64,000 bases of DNA from Ficedula albicollis (GCF_000247815.1 NC_021673.1:112274766-112338765); one strand, 5' to 3'. Positions 36,214 to 51,524 are shown, numbered from the stretch's first letter. The notes: generated by a model not told the origin, from the letters alone. Made by a program: numbers and translations.

Positions 36214-39200
36214 GAAAAGCATGTCATCAATAGGAAACATGGAAGGTCACTGAAACATCTGCTCAGCTGTGCTAGCTGCTAAATGTTTCTCCAAGGAGGC
36301 AGGAGCTGTATTGTCTTTCAGCAGCTTTGATTATTTAGTAAGTCTCACAGCCCTCTATGAGACTGTGTGCATGGCCCAGTGCTTCCCAAGAACATGCAGA
36401 CAACACAGCAGGGAAGCAAAAGTACTGCAGAGGTTTATGTTTCATATTATTTGTTGACTGCTGACTGCATTTTATTATTTCCAAGAACTGCAGAGCTACT
36501 CAAATAGGAAAGGGTCTACCTGCCAGAATAACATCACTTTGGAAAAAGACGGTCCTTGCTTACATTTTTCAGCATTCCTGTGCATAATGCTGATAGCAAA
36601 TTACTTTGTTTTTATTCACAAAATTGTGATCTTTGATATAACTGGGCAGAGTTGAAGAGCATAAGCCAAAATCTGGTTCAACAGATCTAATTAACATCTG
36701 GTTCTTAGATGCACCTGTACAGTCTTTATCTGATCATGTATACAACTCTCCTCAATGCCTGATACAGATATAAATTCATTTCAGTGGGGGAAAATGGAAG
36801 GAAATATCAGTTTATGGTCTCCCCTGTCAGCCCATCAACTAGATCATATGGTAGAGCTTTTTCATCTCCAACTAATCCTTAGATAAGGCAGTCAGTCAAG
36901 AGAGCATGGCAAAATAAAGACTCTATAAAATAACAGATTAAGCCAAAACCATAACACTTCAGCCTACCTGCAATTAAAAAATAGTCAACTTTTAACTTAG
37001 ATTGGCATTTGCCAGTATGTCTTTGCATAGAATCTAAATGTGGCACTTTGTTGCTGTAAGTGTTGTCCTAGCAGTGGCTGTAGCTGTCTAGACCTGAGAA
37101 AAGGAAGAGCCCATCAGAATCTTTGACAGAGCTATCATGTGGCTAACTGGGACCACGATGTAAAATTAATACTGGAGCTCTTTCAGGGACCTATCACTAA
37201 ACCAACATGAAAGGGTTTGGCAGACATGCAGAAGTAATGATGAGTGGGAAATAAATGCCTTGCTTTGCTTTTGTCATCTTCCAGCTTGTCGAAAGTGAGC
37301 ATTTGTCCCCAGCTCTCCAGAGGAGAGGAGAGAGCAGGCACACTCAGCAGCAAGAAGTTGCAAGTGTAAGTGGAATTGCAGAATGCTGTTTCTAACAGCA
37401 GGAGCAGACAGCAGTCCACAAATGGACTAGTGCAGGCAGGCTCGCTGCTCACAGAGAAGACAGGAAAGTGAATCACCTGCTCTGTTATCTCTGAACTCCA
37501 TTGAAGGAGCTGCTGATTTCCTCTCAGGTTGGGATGTGGCAGCAAATGAACATGGATGCAGTGCCATGGTAAGTTCAACCCCTCAGTCAAAGAAAGAGCA
37601 AGATAACCCAGCTGCACAGGTTCATCCTTATCTGCCACACCGATAGCTTCTGAGAGCTATGGAAAAAATGGCTTGGGGGCAGAGAGGATATTTTTTGGAG
37701 TTATTCATGAGAACCTCTTTGTTTATTTCCGTATTGTAGCCTGCTGAAGGCATACAGGAAACTATAAAAGGGTGGAGAATACAACAGGAAAATACACAAG
37801 TATATCTTTGGTGCACAGCTTCCAAAGGATGATAGCCGGGACACAAACTAGAAATGCTACGATTGATTCTTAAGGCATAATCACCTTGAAACAGCTGCAA
37901 GAAACAGAAATATTCCTTCTGGTTTTTGTTAAGAACTGCCTGTCAATAGTTTTTCTTGAGGAGACGAGTGAAGAAGACCTCCTGTGTCTCAATCTATACC
38001 CAATCTTCCGGAAATTTTGAGAATGAATTAAAAAAACAGACGGAACGTGAACTAGGGACAGATCTAAGTAAACATGACACAAGTAGAATTCATTAAGTGT
38101 ACTGGAGCTAAACTTATGGCAATGCAAAGCAGAGGGCAAGGCACAAAGACACATTCAGTCAGCAGATATTGTGTAACATTTCATGGGGAAGGAGCCCTTC
38201 AGAATGAATAGTTTTACTTCTTGGAAGTATTATGAAGATGTTGAAGCCTCAAATGCCTTTATTCCTCACTGTGTCATGTCTGTGGCACAAATACCCAATC
38301 GACCAAGAGAGAATGAGTCAGGCATCACAACCTGGTGAGACATGTTGAAGCAGAGCATCAGCCCACTGACACATCACCTGTGCGTATGCACAGACACCAT
38401 CTGAGAGATCAAGGCAGGGAATCCAACCAAGTTTCCCACACAGCAACGCAATGCTTGCTAATCAAACCCTCTAATCCTGTGCTGGCAAAGCAAAGGGGAT
38501 GGTACAGCCCAGCATTCTCTTTTGTCTTATCTTACTTTTGTGATTCGTAAGTAGCATAACAAAAAAGACAGAAAGATTCTGTTGGCAGCATAACAAAGAA
38601 AAATCAGTTCAAATGGTGACTGATGATAGCTTAAAGCAGATTTAACTCACAGATATTGCAAGAGAGGGAATTTTAGGTTACAGATGATGTAAAAAGACAG
38701 ACAGGGAAAACAAGCCTAACCTCCAACCTTTGTTTCATAAGTTATTATCATCACAAATACAAGATTACCACAATGAAATGTTCCATTTTACAGGGTCACA
38801 TGGTTTGAGTGTCTGGACTGTAAGTTAACTAGATTTAACTTAGTGGGTTATCATCAATCTAACCTGTAATTAGCATAATTTTCTTCCTTTCCCATGTGCT
38901 TCCAACAGACATGAAGAGTATGTTCCAGAAGCAGTGTGTTAGTTCACACACTCACTGACCAAGCAGAGGACTCTGGTGAGTACCACACTGCCTGACTTTC
39001 CTAATTGCTGTTAACAAAAGCTGTGGTAAGTTTCCTGTCGAAGAATAAGAATATGAAGACATACATTGACCATGGCTCAAAAAGGAATAGAGAGAAAGAG
39101 AGAAAAGTTACAGAAAGCCCAACTAAACCAAACCAGAGCTTGCAGGAAACAGTACTGAGGTGACTACATTTTACAGCAGCTGCCCAATGACAAAAGCTTT

Positions 39201-39766
39201 CCTTGTGTGAGTATGAGCAACATTCCCTTGATACTGGAGTGGATAACATCCACGCAGATCTCAGTTATGACAATGTTTAACAGTCACTGAAAGCTTAAGG
39301 CTCCAACCTACTGCAGCAGCATCCAATGGAACTGCCTGCCACCATAAGCCTTGACAAGAAGGCAAAGACAACTTAATCCCTCACTTAGAAGCCTCCAGCA
39401 AAAACTACCAGAAAAGAAAATGAGGCAGAATAAAAGGTGAGAATGTTGCAGATCTTTGTATACTTTGAAACACTTGCCTTACTAAGTAAATGTATTGCTT
39501 TCACTTGTACATTAGCATTGATTTGGGGCTAAAAATCAGTCCCAAGGAGCAGAGACTGAGCTTAGATATGTCAATGCAAACTGAACATCAAACCTTGCCC
39601 TGGGTGGCAGATAAGACCCTTAACAGAACCTTACACTGCTGTGCCCACAGGTTTTTCTATTTTAGTGAAAGACATCACATACCTTTAAAAGCAAGAAGCA
39701 ACACAGACCTAATCTGCCTTTGGATCTAGTCATAGCTAGGTGATCTCCTCCCAAATAATCAGTACA

Positions 39767-39866
39767 CATCTATCCCAAGACTCACATACATTAAACAAAC
39801 AGGGTTGTCTACAACTACATCCATCCCAAGACTTACATACATTAAACAAACAGGGTTGTCTACAAC
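39767..39866. repeat. Tandem duplication, 51 bp unit
   Basis: TATCCCAAGACTCACATACA and CATCCCAAGACTTACATACA begin 51 bp apart. Both continue TTAAACAAACAGGGTTGTCT and ACAAC, differing at two positions. Confidence 0.95.
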
Positions 39867-42542
39867 AGATTAACATTTAATTAAAGCACAGAAGAAAGCT
39901 GAGATGAGAGTAACAGAATAAACTCCTGGTTAACATTTGAAATTAATGTTACTAGCTTCAAGCAGGCTCAAATAGACTATGTTAGAATACCTGTTAAAGG
40001 TTAGCCAAGCATGCTGGGATTTTGTATCACAGCTGCATCCAAATATTTTGCCTTTATACCACAGATTACTCACCTCATTAAAAGTGATTTCAGAAGAAAT
40101 TGTGAATGTGCAAGCTTTCCTCCTCAATGTTGACAGAGAAAATCCCTTTTCCTTTTATTTCAGAATAAATTTGTAATTAATAATTTGAAGAAAATACAAT
40201 AACAAAATCTGTTCCTGATGCCAGCACCAGCAGGAGTGCAGTTGTAGTCCATAATCTGCATGGGGATTATTCACCACCAGTACCTAATGAGTACAGAAAC
40301 CCAATGACATCCTTCCCTTGCCTCAGCAGATGCCTCCTCACAGAAAATCCACCTGTCACTCTTGCCATTTTGGTTGCTAAACAGTCAACTTCAGTTTCTT
40401 GTGCAAATGAAGTGTCAATGAAAGAAAGTGGAGTATTTTCTGAGAGCAGCAATATTTCAGGACCTGAGTTCAGTGCAGTTCTAGTGGAACAGTTTCTTTT
40501 AATTCCAGTGCCTAAATTTGTTCAAAAAGATGAAAATTACTTTTTACACTGACAGAAAGATAAAAACCAGACAGCATTCAAAAAAGAAACTGTGCTCACC
40601 TGTGGAAACAAAGAAATGTTATAGTGAGAGATAGAAGAGGGTTCATTCTTAGACAAACAGATTAGTTTCTCTAAGTTGAAAACAGGGCTAATAATTTTAG
40701 GGGACCAAAATCTGATTGCATTGAAGAGAGCCAACCTCTGCAAATTAGAAACAAGCAGATTCCAGCTTCTGTGTTTGGCCTGCCCTGAATCCTATGATTT
40801 CACTTTGGTTTTAAAAATTGAGAGATTGCAATTTTAGGGAGAGATTTAAGATATAGGGAGAGATATAAGACGTGAGATTTAAGATTTTTTACCACAGTAT
40901 GGATTCCAGGGACCCTAACCCCAAGCAAGCTATGGATTTACACCAGACAACTTTTTGGATTTGGTATCCATCTGTCAAAAAATAAATTTGCAAAGTGAAA
41001 GCAGCTCTCCCAAACAAGTTCATGCGCATTCTTCTGTTTCTTGGTAGGTTAAAACTTTCACTAAAATAACAGCAGCAACCTCTGAGCTTAATCATTAATT
41101 TTGCCTTACTGAGTAACAGCTTTTATTTATTTATTTGGCAAAAGCTTCAAAGCCAGCTCTCACCAAAACTCCAGCTCTTAATGTTTCTGCCACAGTGCAA
41201 AGACACCTTCTTCAATTGCAAGCTGACCATCCTTTACGCTTTCTGCTCTTTTGCTGACAGATCTTTTTCCTCCTGCTACTCCCACGTGAGTATTCCCATT
41301 TCTATGGCCTGACTCGAGCACCATTCATTGCCTTCTTGCTCACTGAGAGTCTTTTGTGCCTTTCAGGTTCTGACCCCATCCCGTGGGCAACACACCCTGG
41401 CCCAAGTGTAGGACGGTGTGTCCTCCACCCAAGGAGGGCAGCCACATCCCCAGCACTGCCCCTGGCAGCCACTTGTGCTGCAGAAAACAAAGCTCAAGAA
41501 GAAGAAGTGCATTCAGCGAGCAGAAATCTTTAAAATGCACATAGATCAGTTCTGTATAAAAAGTGCTTTTGTTTCCTGCTCAGGAACAGGTTTTTTAATT
41601 AACTGAATGGGAGGAGTTGTAAAAAACAGGAACAATGACTGAGTCAGAAGCTCAGTCAGTTCTCACTAGCTTAACAGGGCTTTAACATGAGACAGAATAA
41701 ACTTATTTCATTCAGTTAGACATTTTTATCAATGTGTAGAGAGACTTTGGAGCTGAGGCTTGGTGTCCTGAAAGACTGTCTGTGCATTATAGAGCAGCTT
41801 ATTGTTTCAAAGCTTGTATCTCATTTGCTTGCTGAATATACATGTAGTTTCTAGCAGAGCCTGTATTTTTTCCCCTTCTCCCCTCTCTCTCAACATAAAT
41901 CTACTAAAGTATTGCACTCAAATTACTGCAGAACCTGTTGCTCAAGCAAGTTCCCAATGTTTGTGTATCTGCAATAGAAAGAAGTGGTTGCTGTTATTCT
42001 GTGTAATTAAAAAGACAATTTTCTTTGGAAAGGTACTGTCACTTTGTATTGTCAATGCAGACTATAGCTTAGTTTACATATTTACAACGTGTTTAAATTA
42101 GGAAGAAATTAAATCTATTAGGCAGGAATTCAATTTATTATAGGTCCGACCACCAGCAATCATGACCAAGTTCTGAAAAAACAAGTTCACTTTACTTCTG
42201 GAACAAATTAAACAACTTTTTAAAAACTGAAATGAAGCCAATTTCCAAAGAAACTCTTTAATTACACAACAGGTCTGGTTTATTCATCTGAGGTTTCCTG
42301 TCAAGGAGAGTATTCAGCTTTAAGTACATTCATGCTACAGTTAAAATTACATTAAGGAGAATTTCAAACAAGTGCAGAGCCAAAATAATACACGATCTGA
42401 AAATCACCTTGATGAAGTACACATAGGATCTTATGCTCCAAAAACTGTCATCTGTAATGCTGGAATATCTATCAAGCATACAAAGTGACTTGCAGTAAGC
42501 AAACATTGCTAATAATTTTTGGTTCAGGATCAGCAGTCACGT

Positions 42543-42628
42543 TTGTATCACCGCCTCAGTTGAGAGGCAGAAGGTGTTTTGATCGTTGTATCACTGCCTC
42601 AGTTGAGAGGCAGAAGGTGTTTTGATCC
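42543..42628. repeat. Tandem duplication, 43 bp unit containing a hairpin
   Basis: TTGTATCACCGCCTCAGTTG and TTGTATCACTGCCTCAGTTG begin 43 bp apart and both continue AGAGGCAGAAGGTGTTTTGAT. Each unit contains GCCTCAGTTGAGAGGC, a 5-bp-arm inverted repeat, so the duplication creates two copies of the hairpin. Confidence 0.95.
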
Positions 42629-45230
42629 CTGCATTCTGCATGAGCTAAGCCATCTCTTCACTCACTCCCTATGAATGCAACAGGGTTTGTCAGAATTGTC
42701 TGGTTTCCAGTACAAGAGGACATTGATTCAGCGCTGTGCAAATTACCCACGAAGCAGACAAAGCTCTTGATAACAGCTCAAGATGAATGAAGGCAGCTTT
42801 TAAGAATGAGCATTTTGGCATATGTTCACAGCATGTGCTGAAGTGTCACCAGGAGAAAAAAAAAAAAAAGGGAAAGAAGGAAAGAAGAGATGAACTGAAA
42901 AGGTGGGTGAATAGAGATGATGAGTAAGAGCACATTGCTTCAGCACTGCCACTTCATTTAATTTTCACTGCTACTGAAGAAGGCAACAAAGATGATAAAT
43001 CTAAAATGCAGATCTAAGCAAGATATGCATCTGCCTCAGTTCTCTTGAATGCATTCCGTCACACACATTTTGTTTCGCTACCTGAACTAAGGAGGGGTAC
43101 CATCTAAACCCCTCTCTGGCAGTCCAACTTACCATAGCTGAATCCAAAAGGTATAAAGAAACAGAATGCCCAGCCAACTTCTCTCTCTTGTAAGATGCCT
43201 GCCAGCTTGCTGAGAGCCAAATGAAACCCGCTACTAGAGGCTGCCAGCCTAGCCTAAAACAGCTTGACTGAAAAAAATGCTACAGACTACACATCGAGTG
43301 GTTTAATTCCAAAAATGTTTTCAGACCACCACTTACGGCATTTTTTCTTCATCTAAATGATAATTCACAAGTTAAAGAGTTGTACTAGAAAATAGTCTTC
43401 CTCTATGTGTTTCTAGTGAAAACTTCTCACTAATACTGGGCATCTCCCATTGAAAGGTATTTTTGCACCAATCCAACTTTGTAGCCTTTCACTGAAAGGG
43501 CTGTGAAGTGGCAATTATCAGTGGCTGGCATCCTGTTTGTCTTTGAGTGCACATGGACTTCCCTCGCTGCTAGATTATCATGAGATACATCATTACATAC
43601 TGATAGTTCTAAGTGAAAAAGCTAACAGTAGCAGCTGCAAGTATTCCAGGGAAATTCTGTGCTTTAAATTTGTGCAAAAGAACTTTGGTTGTAAAACCAA
43701 AAGTGATCTTAAAAAGGTGATCTTAAAGCTGCCTCTGAGATTAGGAAAAATATTCTTAAAACTTACATTAAAAAAAAACAAAAGTCGTTCCTTGAATAAT
43801 GAAGCTAAATCAATACTGGGTAGTTTGCCCTAGCACATAGATTTAAAGTTGTAAAGATGTCATGGATGGGGAAAAAGGGTTTCAGACTATTAGAATTGGT
43901 TACTGTAGGTATTTAGAAAGGGAGGCAGATGGTGCTTAGAGATCAGAAAAACTGGGACATCTCAAGCTAAAAGTAACTCAAACCCAAAACCCTTCATAAG
44001 ATCTGCTAGAGTTGTTACAAAGTTTTCCCGACAGCTTAATATTCCTTTCAGGAAGATGACTATTTCAGTTGAGATTTCTGAACATAGGAAACGGAGAGGC
44101 AAAGATGCTTAAAAACTCCTGCTTTGAAATGACACAAATTATGCTCTGTCAAAGCACATTTTTCCTCAAAAAAGTCCAGTCCTGCCTTTTTTCAACTGCA
44201 CTCCTGCCTACCCAGTGAAGCAAAACCCAACAGCACAAAAGGCCTTGACAGACACAGTGGCACAGTCATCACTGTGCTGCAGAAGGTCACTTGGAGAAGG
44301 GTCAGCTGCCCAAAGGAAGCAGACCAACACTTCTTTTACCCCTTCATTCTGCCACCCCAAGCTGCCTTGAGGGGACAGTGTCCCTGCCACCAAAACCCTG
44401 CCACTGAAAGTGAGGGTCTCAGCTTGGCCAGAAGTAGTGCAGGGCTCAGAAAGAAGCTTCAGTGCCTGCCTACATAAATCTGTACAACACACATTTAGTT
44501 AAATCACTAGAAAGACTGTGACCACCTAAGCAAAGCCAGATACAACCTGGTTTACAATCTTTGTCTTTTTGTCTGCTGGGGGCTCTCTGACTGGGGGATA
44601 TCAAAGTGAGCAATTCACTTTTCCTCCCTGCAGTCACTCTCCATGCTTTCAGCATCCATTATTTTGGCCTCCCCAGCCACTCTTCAAGTTGGAATGGCCC
44701 AAGTGGCTGGGAGTCTAAATACCTACAGCAGTTACTTGATGCCTTGCCTGTGTATTACCCTGCACCATGCTCCAGTGATGCACCCTGCCTGCTGCAGGCT
44801 CCCCATGGCTGAACAGGCACTCATTTGCCAGCTCTAGGAAAACTCAGCTGAGCCAGCTCTCAGAAAGCTGCATGCCAGCTGACCCAAGGTTTTCCTTGGA
44901 CAGGAGTCAGAAAACCACTCTGCACACTTTCCATCTGACCCACATTAAATGAGCCTCACAGTAGCCAAACACTGTGAAGTGACAAACATCTGCGCTATAG
45001 GAAAAAGGTGGCTATTTTCATTTTCCAAGTGGAGAAGACGACTTTTTCCCTGACAAACATCATGTCCACCAATGCCTTCTCCCTCATCCACAATCATTTC
45101 CCTTTGAAGGAAAGGAAAAGAGTATGTTTGAAATTATCTTCTGTGATTTTCCCCTAGGAAGTGGCATACTCAGGAATCAGTATGACCCAAATTTCATAGT
45201 AGACTTACAAAAACATAAAGAAATCTATGT

Positions 45231-45369
45231 TACACCAAATGATTATTTTCTTCTACCATTAAAAAAAGCTTCACAGCTAGTATTAATATTTAGAGAAATT
45301 TACACAAAATGATTATTTTCTTCTACCATTAAAGAAAGCTTCACAGCTAGTATTAATATTTAGAGAAAT
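45231..45369. repeat. Tandem duplication, 70 bp unit
   Basis: Copies begin TACACCAAATGATTATTTTC at 45231 and TACACAAAATGATTATTTTC at 45301 and run through AGCTAGTATTAATATTTAGA. There are only a few base differences (AAAAAAAGC against AAAGAAAGC). Confidence 0.95.
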
Positions 45370-48300
45370 CAAAGTTTAAAAGCATTCTTCCCAGAGTAAT
45401 AACAGAGGATAAGTTTATCTATGACCACATAGCACACCAACTCTGACAATCAGTGAAAAAAGGAAGGTAAATTAGTAAATAAATTGAGCCAGATACCAAT
45501 CCTTCACAACAGAAAAAGCTTACATATACCAGAAATATCAAAACCACATACTTAAGATCATCATGCAAGATTATAGCATGAAGCACTATGGGCTAATCCA
45601 GGAACACCAGACAATTTAATTACATTTTCTACTGAAAAAATTAAACCATATGCATAGCTCATCAGATCAAGCTTTCTAACATGTGTCTGGTTTTGATATC
45701 CAACATCTGTCTGAAAATGAGATTTTCATTTCCCTTATGAAACCTGATTCCACCTCCATGGTCAAACTCAAGGAGCACTGATGCAAAGAAGTGAGTGAAA
45801 AAGAACAAGTGTTGGGTCATCTGATTTAGCCTTATAGCTAAGAGTTCAATCTCTAAATACTAAAAATCTTAGAATACAATAGTTATTTCTTCACAGGTGA
45901 AGGCAGTAGAGAAATGCAAGAATAATCAGATTTTTTCCCTCAGAAATATACCCTATCATCTTCATTTGCTTTCTTTAGGAGTACAGCTAATTAGGGTCTC
46001 AGCCATTATCAAACAATTTCTCCCACACTGTAGTGCTCTCTAACTAGTTTTGGCTGTCTCCTTGAGAAAACCTTGCAGGAAGACTGCACATGTGCAATGC
46101 ACAGACAAAGAAATGGCACAGTGCTTCTGCAGGATCAGCTCATCAGTCACCTTCATCACCCATCCCCTGCTGTTACTGAGCAACACAAAGCACGGTGAGC
46201 TTTAGAAACCTGCCCACCGTGAGGACCCAGAAACATTCACTGCTCCAGCTCCTGCCAGCTCAACAACACTTATACAAAAGACAACCATGCAGGTGGCGAT
46301 TTAACTCCAAAACATAGTTGCTGTAGGTGTTATTTTATAAAGTTGGAACACCAAAAAATAAAAGTGCTTTTCTGAAGGAAGAGCACAAGCTGCATATTCC
46401 ATCTGTATTTTATCTTATGCTAGCAATTTGCTTGCCATGTTTTTCAGCAGTCTCTTTCCAAAGGATCTTGAAGCTCCTCTGAAAACTTTATTTCACTGAG
46501 TATACAGATGAGTTCTCTATTCAGAAACTTGGAACTTTTCTGTCCCTCATTCTGATCTGAAGTTTTAGAGTTGTTTCTTCTTTTTTCTGCAACAGAATTA
46601 TTCTGAGATACTTTCCCAGTGCTTTGAAGCCTCCATGGGATGCCTGCATGCACCCAGTGCCACAAGCTAGGTTTAGACTACCCTACATCTTAGTGGGCAG
46701 CTGGAGTTCAATCTACCCCTCTTCTGTTCCATTTGAGCTATCAATCTGAATTTATTACATCCCTGGTACAAGTTCAGTCTTTCTGCCACAGTAAGAACTG
46801 TATATATCTAAGAACAAAAATAAAATAAAATAACTGCTCCAAATGCAACTCTTGGGGCAGGGTAGCTGACTACACACCTTTATGGTCAAGGAACTGTGAA
46901 CATGGAAAGCAAATTTCAAGTCATTGATCCACATCCAGAAGGACAGGAAATGCATGAGTATACACAGCTTATATGTTATTCACAAAAGTTTTAAATTACT
47001 AGTTATCATAGGGTACAATTTTCTATTTCCATTGCAAATCTGAGAAGCTTTTCAATTAAGAAAAAACCTAAAACTAAAACACAAGTCTACCTTCAGACTG
47101 AACTCAGGTACGAAAGTGTGAACAGTTCAACATTCCCAGGAAGAAAATGGTATAGCTAAAAATTCAGTCTGCCAATTCTAATTTCAAACCTCATGAAGAA
47201 ATCATTATGAATGTTCACTCACACCATTCATCCACACTTACACTAATAGCCTGGATTTCCTGTGATGGAAATGCAATACACAGCAGCAGCAAGATACCTT
47301 GCCCCCGCAGCTGCCAATTTAGCAGAAAAGATTAACCTGCATCCTCCTGCTTCAGGAAAAGTTTCATCAATAGACATTGGGCAGCAGGGTCTGGAGCTGT
47401 GACTATGTTCTTTTAATGATTTCCAAGCAGCGTTTGCTCATTACATTACTTGAAATAATAGCCCAGCTCTTTCAGGGTTGATAGTTTTCTACAGATTAAA
47501 CTGCTTTAATTTCAGCTTCCATCCAGCAACAGGAGTAGGAAATCACTCTTACACCAGAAGGGGGTTCCTTCTGACGAAGCAATTAACAAGATAATCCAAG
47601 ATGCTGCAGCCTTTGGAGAAGCCAGGCAGCACAAGGGGCACATTGTTAGAAGCCCCCTGCCTTGCAGGGGCACCCTGGCTCCCCTTAGGGCAAGGGTTCA
47701 AAGGCTTTATACAAAGCTGGGGAAGGGGCAAGCTACAATTCACCCTCTGCCCTGCTTTTTCTCCTTGCCTGGGGTGCAAGAGCTGATGCTTCAGAGACAG
47801 GTTTCAAGGATCAGGTTTCCACCTTGACTTTCTGCACTCTTCTGGCTTGACTCTCCTGAAGGCTGGTGGCAGAGAAAGGGCTGGGGCTGCCTTTCCTTCC
47901 CTGTCAGGACTAGTCCCACAGGAGCACACAGCTCAGGGTTACACAGAAAGGAGTTTTGTTTGCACTTGGCATCAGAACTGATACAGAGAGTCAAAGGGAG
48001 GATCAGCACCGAAGATTCATTTGTATATCAAGGGGAAATCCAGAAGCCATTGAAATTGTTTACAGCAGGTTGAAAGAATAATACAAAGAACAAATATTGT
48101 GCTGAGAACTATCCAGATGGCTTTTGCAGGCAAATCTCAACGCCCTTCGCCCAGCTAAGGCTCGTTAACATTTATGTATCATCTCAGGATTTTATTTCTA
48201 AAATTTATAAAGCACCAAATGATGAAGTTTTCAGAGAAATGGGAGTCATCATGCCTTCTTGCACGCCCTCCCGACTCTGTGACAGAATTGAATTGACATG

Positions 48301-49289
48301 GCAGAGCAAAATGGTTCAAACAACTGGTGCAGATGGCAAAGAGGGGACTGGGGGAAAAGGTGTAATACACTGGGGAACAAAGGGATGCTGATTGTGCAGG
48401 GCTTTTCTGTGACAGAATTTCACAGAATCCCTGCAGTTTCACACTGCCAGAACAGGCTCCTGGAAGTTTGGAAAAGGCAGATCACGTACACAGTAGAAGA
48501 AGGCAGGTCCATCACCTTCTGTCCAAACACTAAGTTGCTCCTACATAAACCCACCTGGCAATTTCTACTGTTATTTGAAATCACTGTATCCAAGAGGATG
48601 ATGGCAAAGTACAGCTAGAGATGTTTCCCTATCAGACACAAGAGCAAGTCAGGAGTGATGTGTCAAGAAGTTGCAGTATTTCACAGACCACTCTCCTCAG
48701 TGGGAATCAGGCACAAGCATCCAGACTTAAGACACAGAGCCAAGAAAGTTGAAAACATTCATCCACTACTCATCCACATCCAGTTTGTGGAAAAAACAGA
48801 AGTTTACCAGGCAACCCCTTTTTTTCCATGGCTCCCCCATTTTGTAATACCAAAATTCCCTGAGTTCTGTACCAATGCATTCCTGGCCACACCACTGACC
48901 ACTGTTTTATGCACTGGGTACAGACAGAGCAAAAACACTTAAGATTTTTCAGCCTATCCAAATAAATTATTCCAGTCTTCTGCTAGAGGTAAGAAAGGGT
49001 GAAAAAGTAGCACTGAATCTTTCACCTTCATGTAATGGCAGTAAAGCTAAAAATAGGTTTTAAAAATATTTGTAGTCCTTAACCTGCATTCAAATCAAAG
49101 GGATGTTGAGATTCACCAGTGTTTAGAGACCCCAAGAGATTTATTTGTAAATGTTTGGCTCAGACTCAGCTAAATCCTCCTTCCTTGTATTTAGCCAGCT
49201 TGGTGACCTGGTAACTATTCAAAACATAAATTTTAATGAGAAAAATATCCAACCACCTCCAGCACGTTAAGGTTCTGCAACAGACATTA

Positions 49290-49312
49290 TAAAAGAAAAG
49301 AAAAGAAAAAAT
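49290..49312. repeat. AAAAG microsatellite
   Basis: AAAAGAAAAGAAAAGAAAAA: about four A4G units followed by an A run. Confidence 0.85.
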
Positions 49313-51524
49313 AAGGTGTTGGTTCACAGAAGCTGGGGGGAGGGGAGACCTTTTCAGCAGCAGATGAATTCAGTGTTCAGAAGAGCCCTGAATCTTCCAC
49401 ACAGGCAATGTGTTTTGTGTGGTTCCCTGCACAACTAATCTGTTGTTACTTATTCTTTTTTCCTGCAGTATAGATGGACCCTGTGTAGCAGGGAACAGGG
49501 TTTTGGAGAACAGCCCTCATTTTGTTCAGTACAATACAGCCTTCTCAACTCCTAACGCTGCCACTTGAACCCTCAAACCGTACACAGGCAAGAGGAGAAC
49601 AATTTTGAAATGAATAAAGCAAATAACTGATTTGCTTTATTTGATTTTTTTGATTTGAGTCTCCTTTGAGTGTGATGTCACATCCCAGCTTAGGGGCTGG
49701 TAAAAATTTTTATGGAATATTTTTCACACCTGGTATTTCATATCAAAGCTCCCTATAGGTATTTTTTAACTTTCCAAAGAAAAGAGACAGTTGCTATTGC
49801 CCTGAACCAGATGTTTGGTGAAGATCAGAGAGGAAAGGCATTATATGTCTGCTTGCACATGATTCATTGGCATCACTGCAGACTAGTGGATACCTTCATT
49901 TATGTAAGGAAAAGGTTTTAGGCTTTACCAGTGACATTTTACTTCACAGCCAAGGAACCTTTGCTGATCTACCATGACTCACTCAGATGAATACTTCCCA
50001 CAACAAATTTCATAATACTGAAAGAAGTACAAAAGTGCCCACAACAATCCAGAAAAAAAGCCTACCACTGAAAGCCATTTTTGGTGAATGTTGATATTTT
50101 TATACTGCAACACTCGAGAACACAATTCACATGCTAAATCTGTTCCATGCAGATAAAGTTTAACAGATTTTTATCCATAAAGGCAGAGAGACATGCAAGC
50201 ACAATTCCCAAAAGATGAAGGAATTCCCATTCTCATAGTTAGAAGTGAAAGGAGTGGGCTGGAGAGGGAAATGACTGTAGTTAAAAAACTGTCAAGGAGT
50301 CTCAAGGAATGAATACGCATTGCCTGACCTGAATCTATTCCAGTTTCAGATGGTATGAGAACAGAACATTTGTTTCCATATGAAAAACAAAAAAATAAAT
50401 GTGTTTCCATGGCTTTCCTGGGTAAAGTTGCATTTGAATTTGTTTTGAGATAGCACTTTTTGTAAAATGGTTTAGTTACTATTAAATAGTTCAGAACACT
50501 TCAGGCTGGTAAAGGATAAAGTAGTTGGCTCACTAAAACAATATTGCTCTCAAATATTGTAAAATAAACAGAAAGACACCCTTAATTTCAAGAAAAAAAC
50601 CCAAGTGAACACGATCAGCAGGAGACCTCTGTTCATACTTCATGAAACAGGACGGAATTTATTGCTCAGTAAGGAAGTTCAGGATGTCAAATTGTTGCCA
50701 TTTGGTGCAAAGCTGGATGTTGGTGTGTGAAGCAGGTGTGACAGAGCACAGAGCTGTTCCAGCATACTAAAGCAAGAATGTCCTGTGAACTGCTCCAGAA
50801 CACTAAGGCTTCATTTACTCATTTGTCATCTTAAAGTCATTCTTGTCAGCTTCAGCTCTCTCAACCCAAATGCTCCCAAACACAATACTGGCATTTCATG
50901 CACTTGCCCCTGAGGAGAATGTATAACTAACCTACCTTTTAAGGATACCTTCGCTGAGCTATGAGACATGGGATTCACTCTTGAACAAAATTCTGCACTT
51001 AGAGGTATTTAATTTTATCTTTTATTAGCAACTCTTGGCAAGTGTCATTATCAGCACTGCAACAAAGAAACTGTGGAAGATGAAAAAGGAAAAAGAAAGA
51101 TCGGTAATATTAATGGTTATATCTACCAAGAAACTAAATTCACATAAAATTATAAAATTATGAGGTTTAGAAATCATGGTCTTTCAGCTACAAAAAGGAA
51201 ACTCTACCCCATTTAGCACAGTGAATCTATTCTATTCCAAGAAATTAGGGGAAGAGAGAGTTGAGGGGAGGATTCAGAGGAAGCTGTTTGGCATCCATTC
51301 CAGAGAACTGCTAAGCCCTCTCCTTCCATCCCTGCCTGAAGCCCCAACACACCAGAACACAAAGAAGAGTTTCCAAGGAACTAACCTATGCCCCAGTTAA
51401 GAGGGAAATCTGGACCCACACGTATAAAATAGCAAACCAGAGGCTCAATGATATTGGGGTCATTGCATCTGATGGCAAGAAAGTTTGAGCGTACAGATAA
51501 CTTGTTGGAGGTGATATGAAAAAC

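Noticed and set aside
37183..37638. 151-codon minus-strand open frame
   Set aside because: No similarity recognised and no consistent acceptor or donor. It does not match the missing GAREM1 exons 1-2.
49290..49312. AAAAG microsatellite as a retroposon tail
   Set aside because: No retroposon body was found on either side; treated as a simple repeat.
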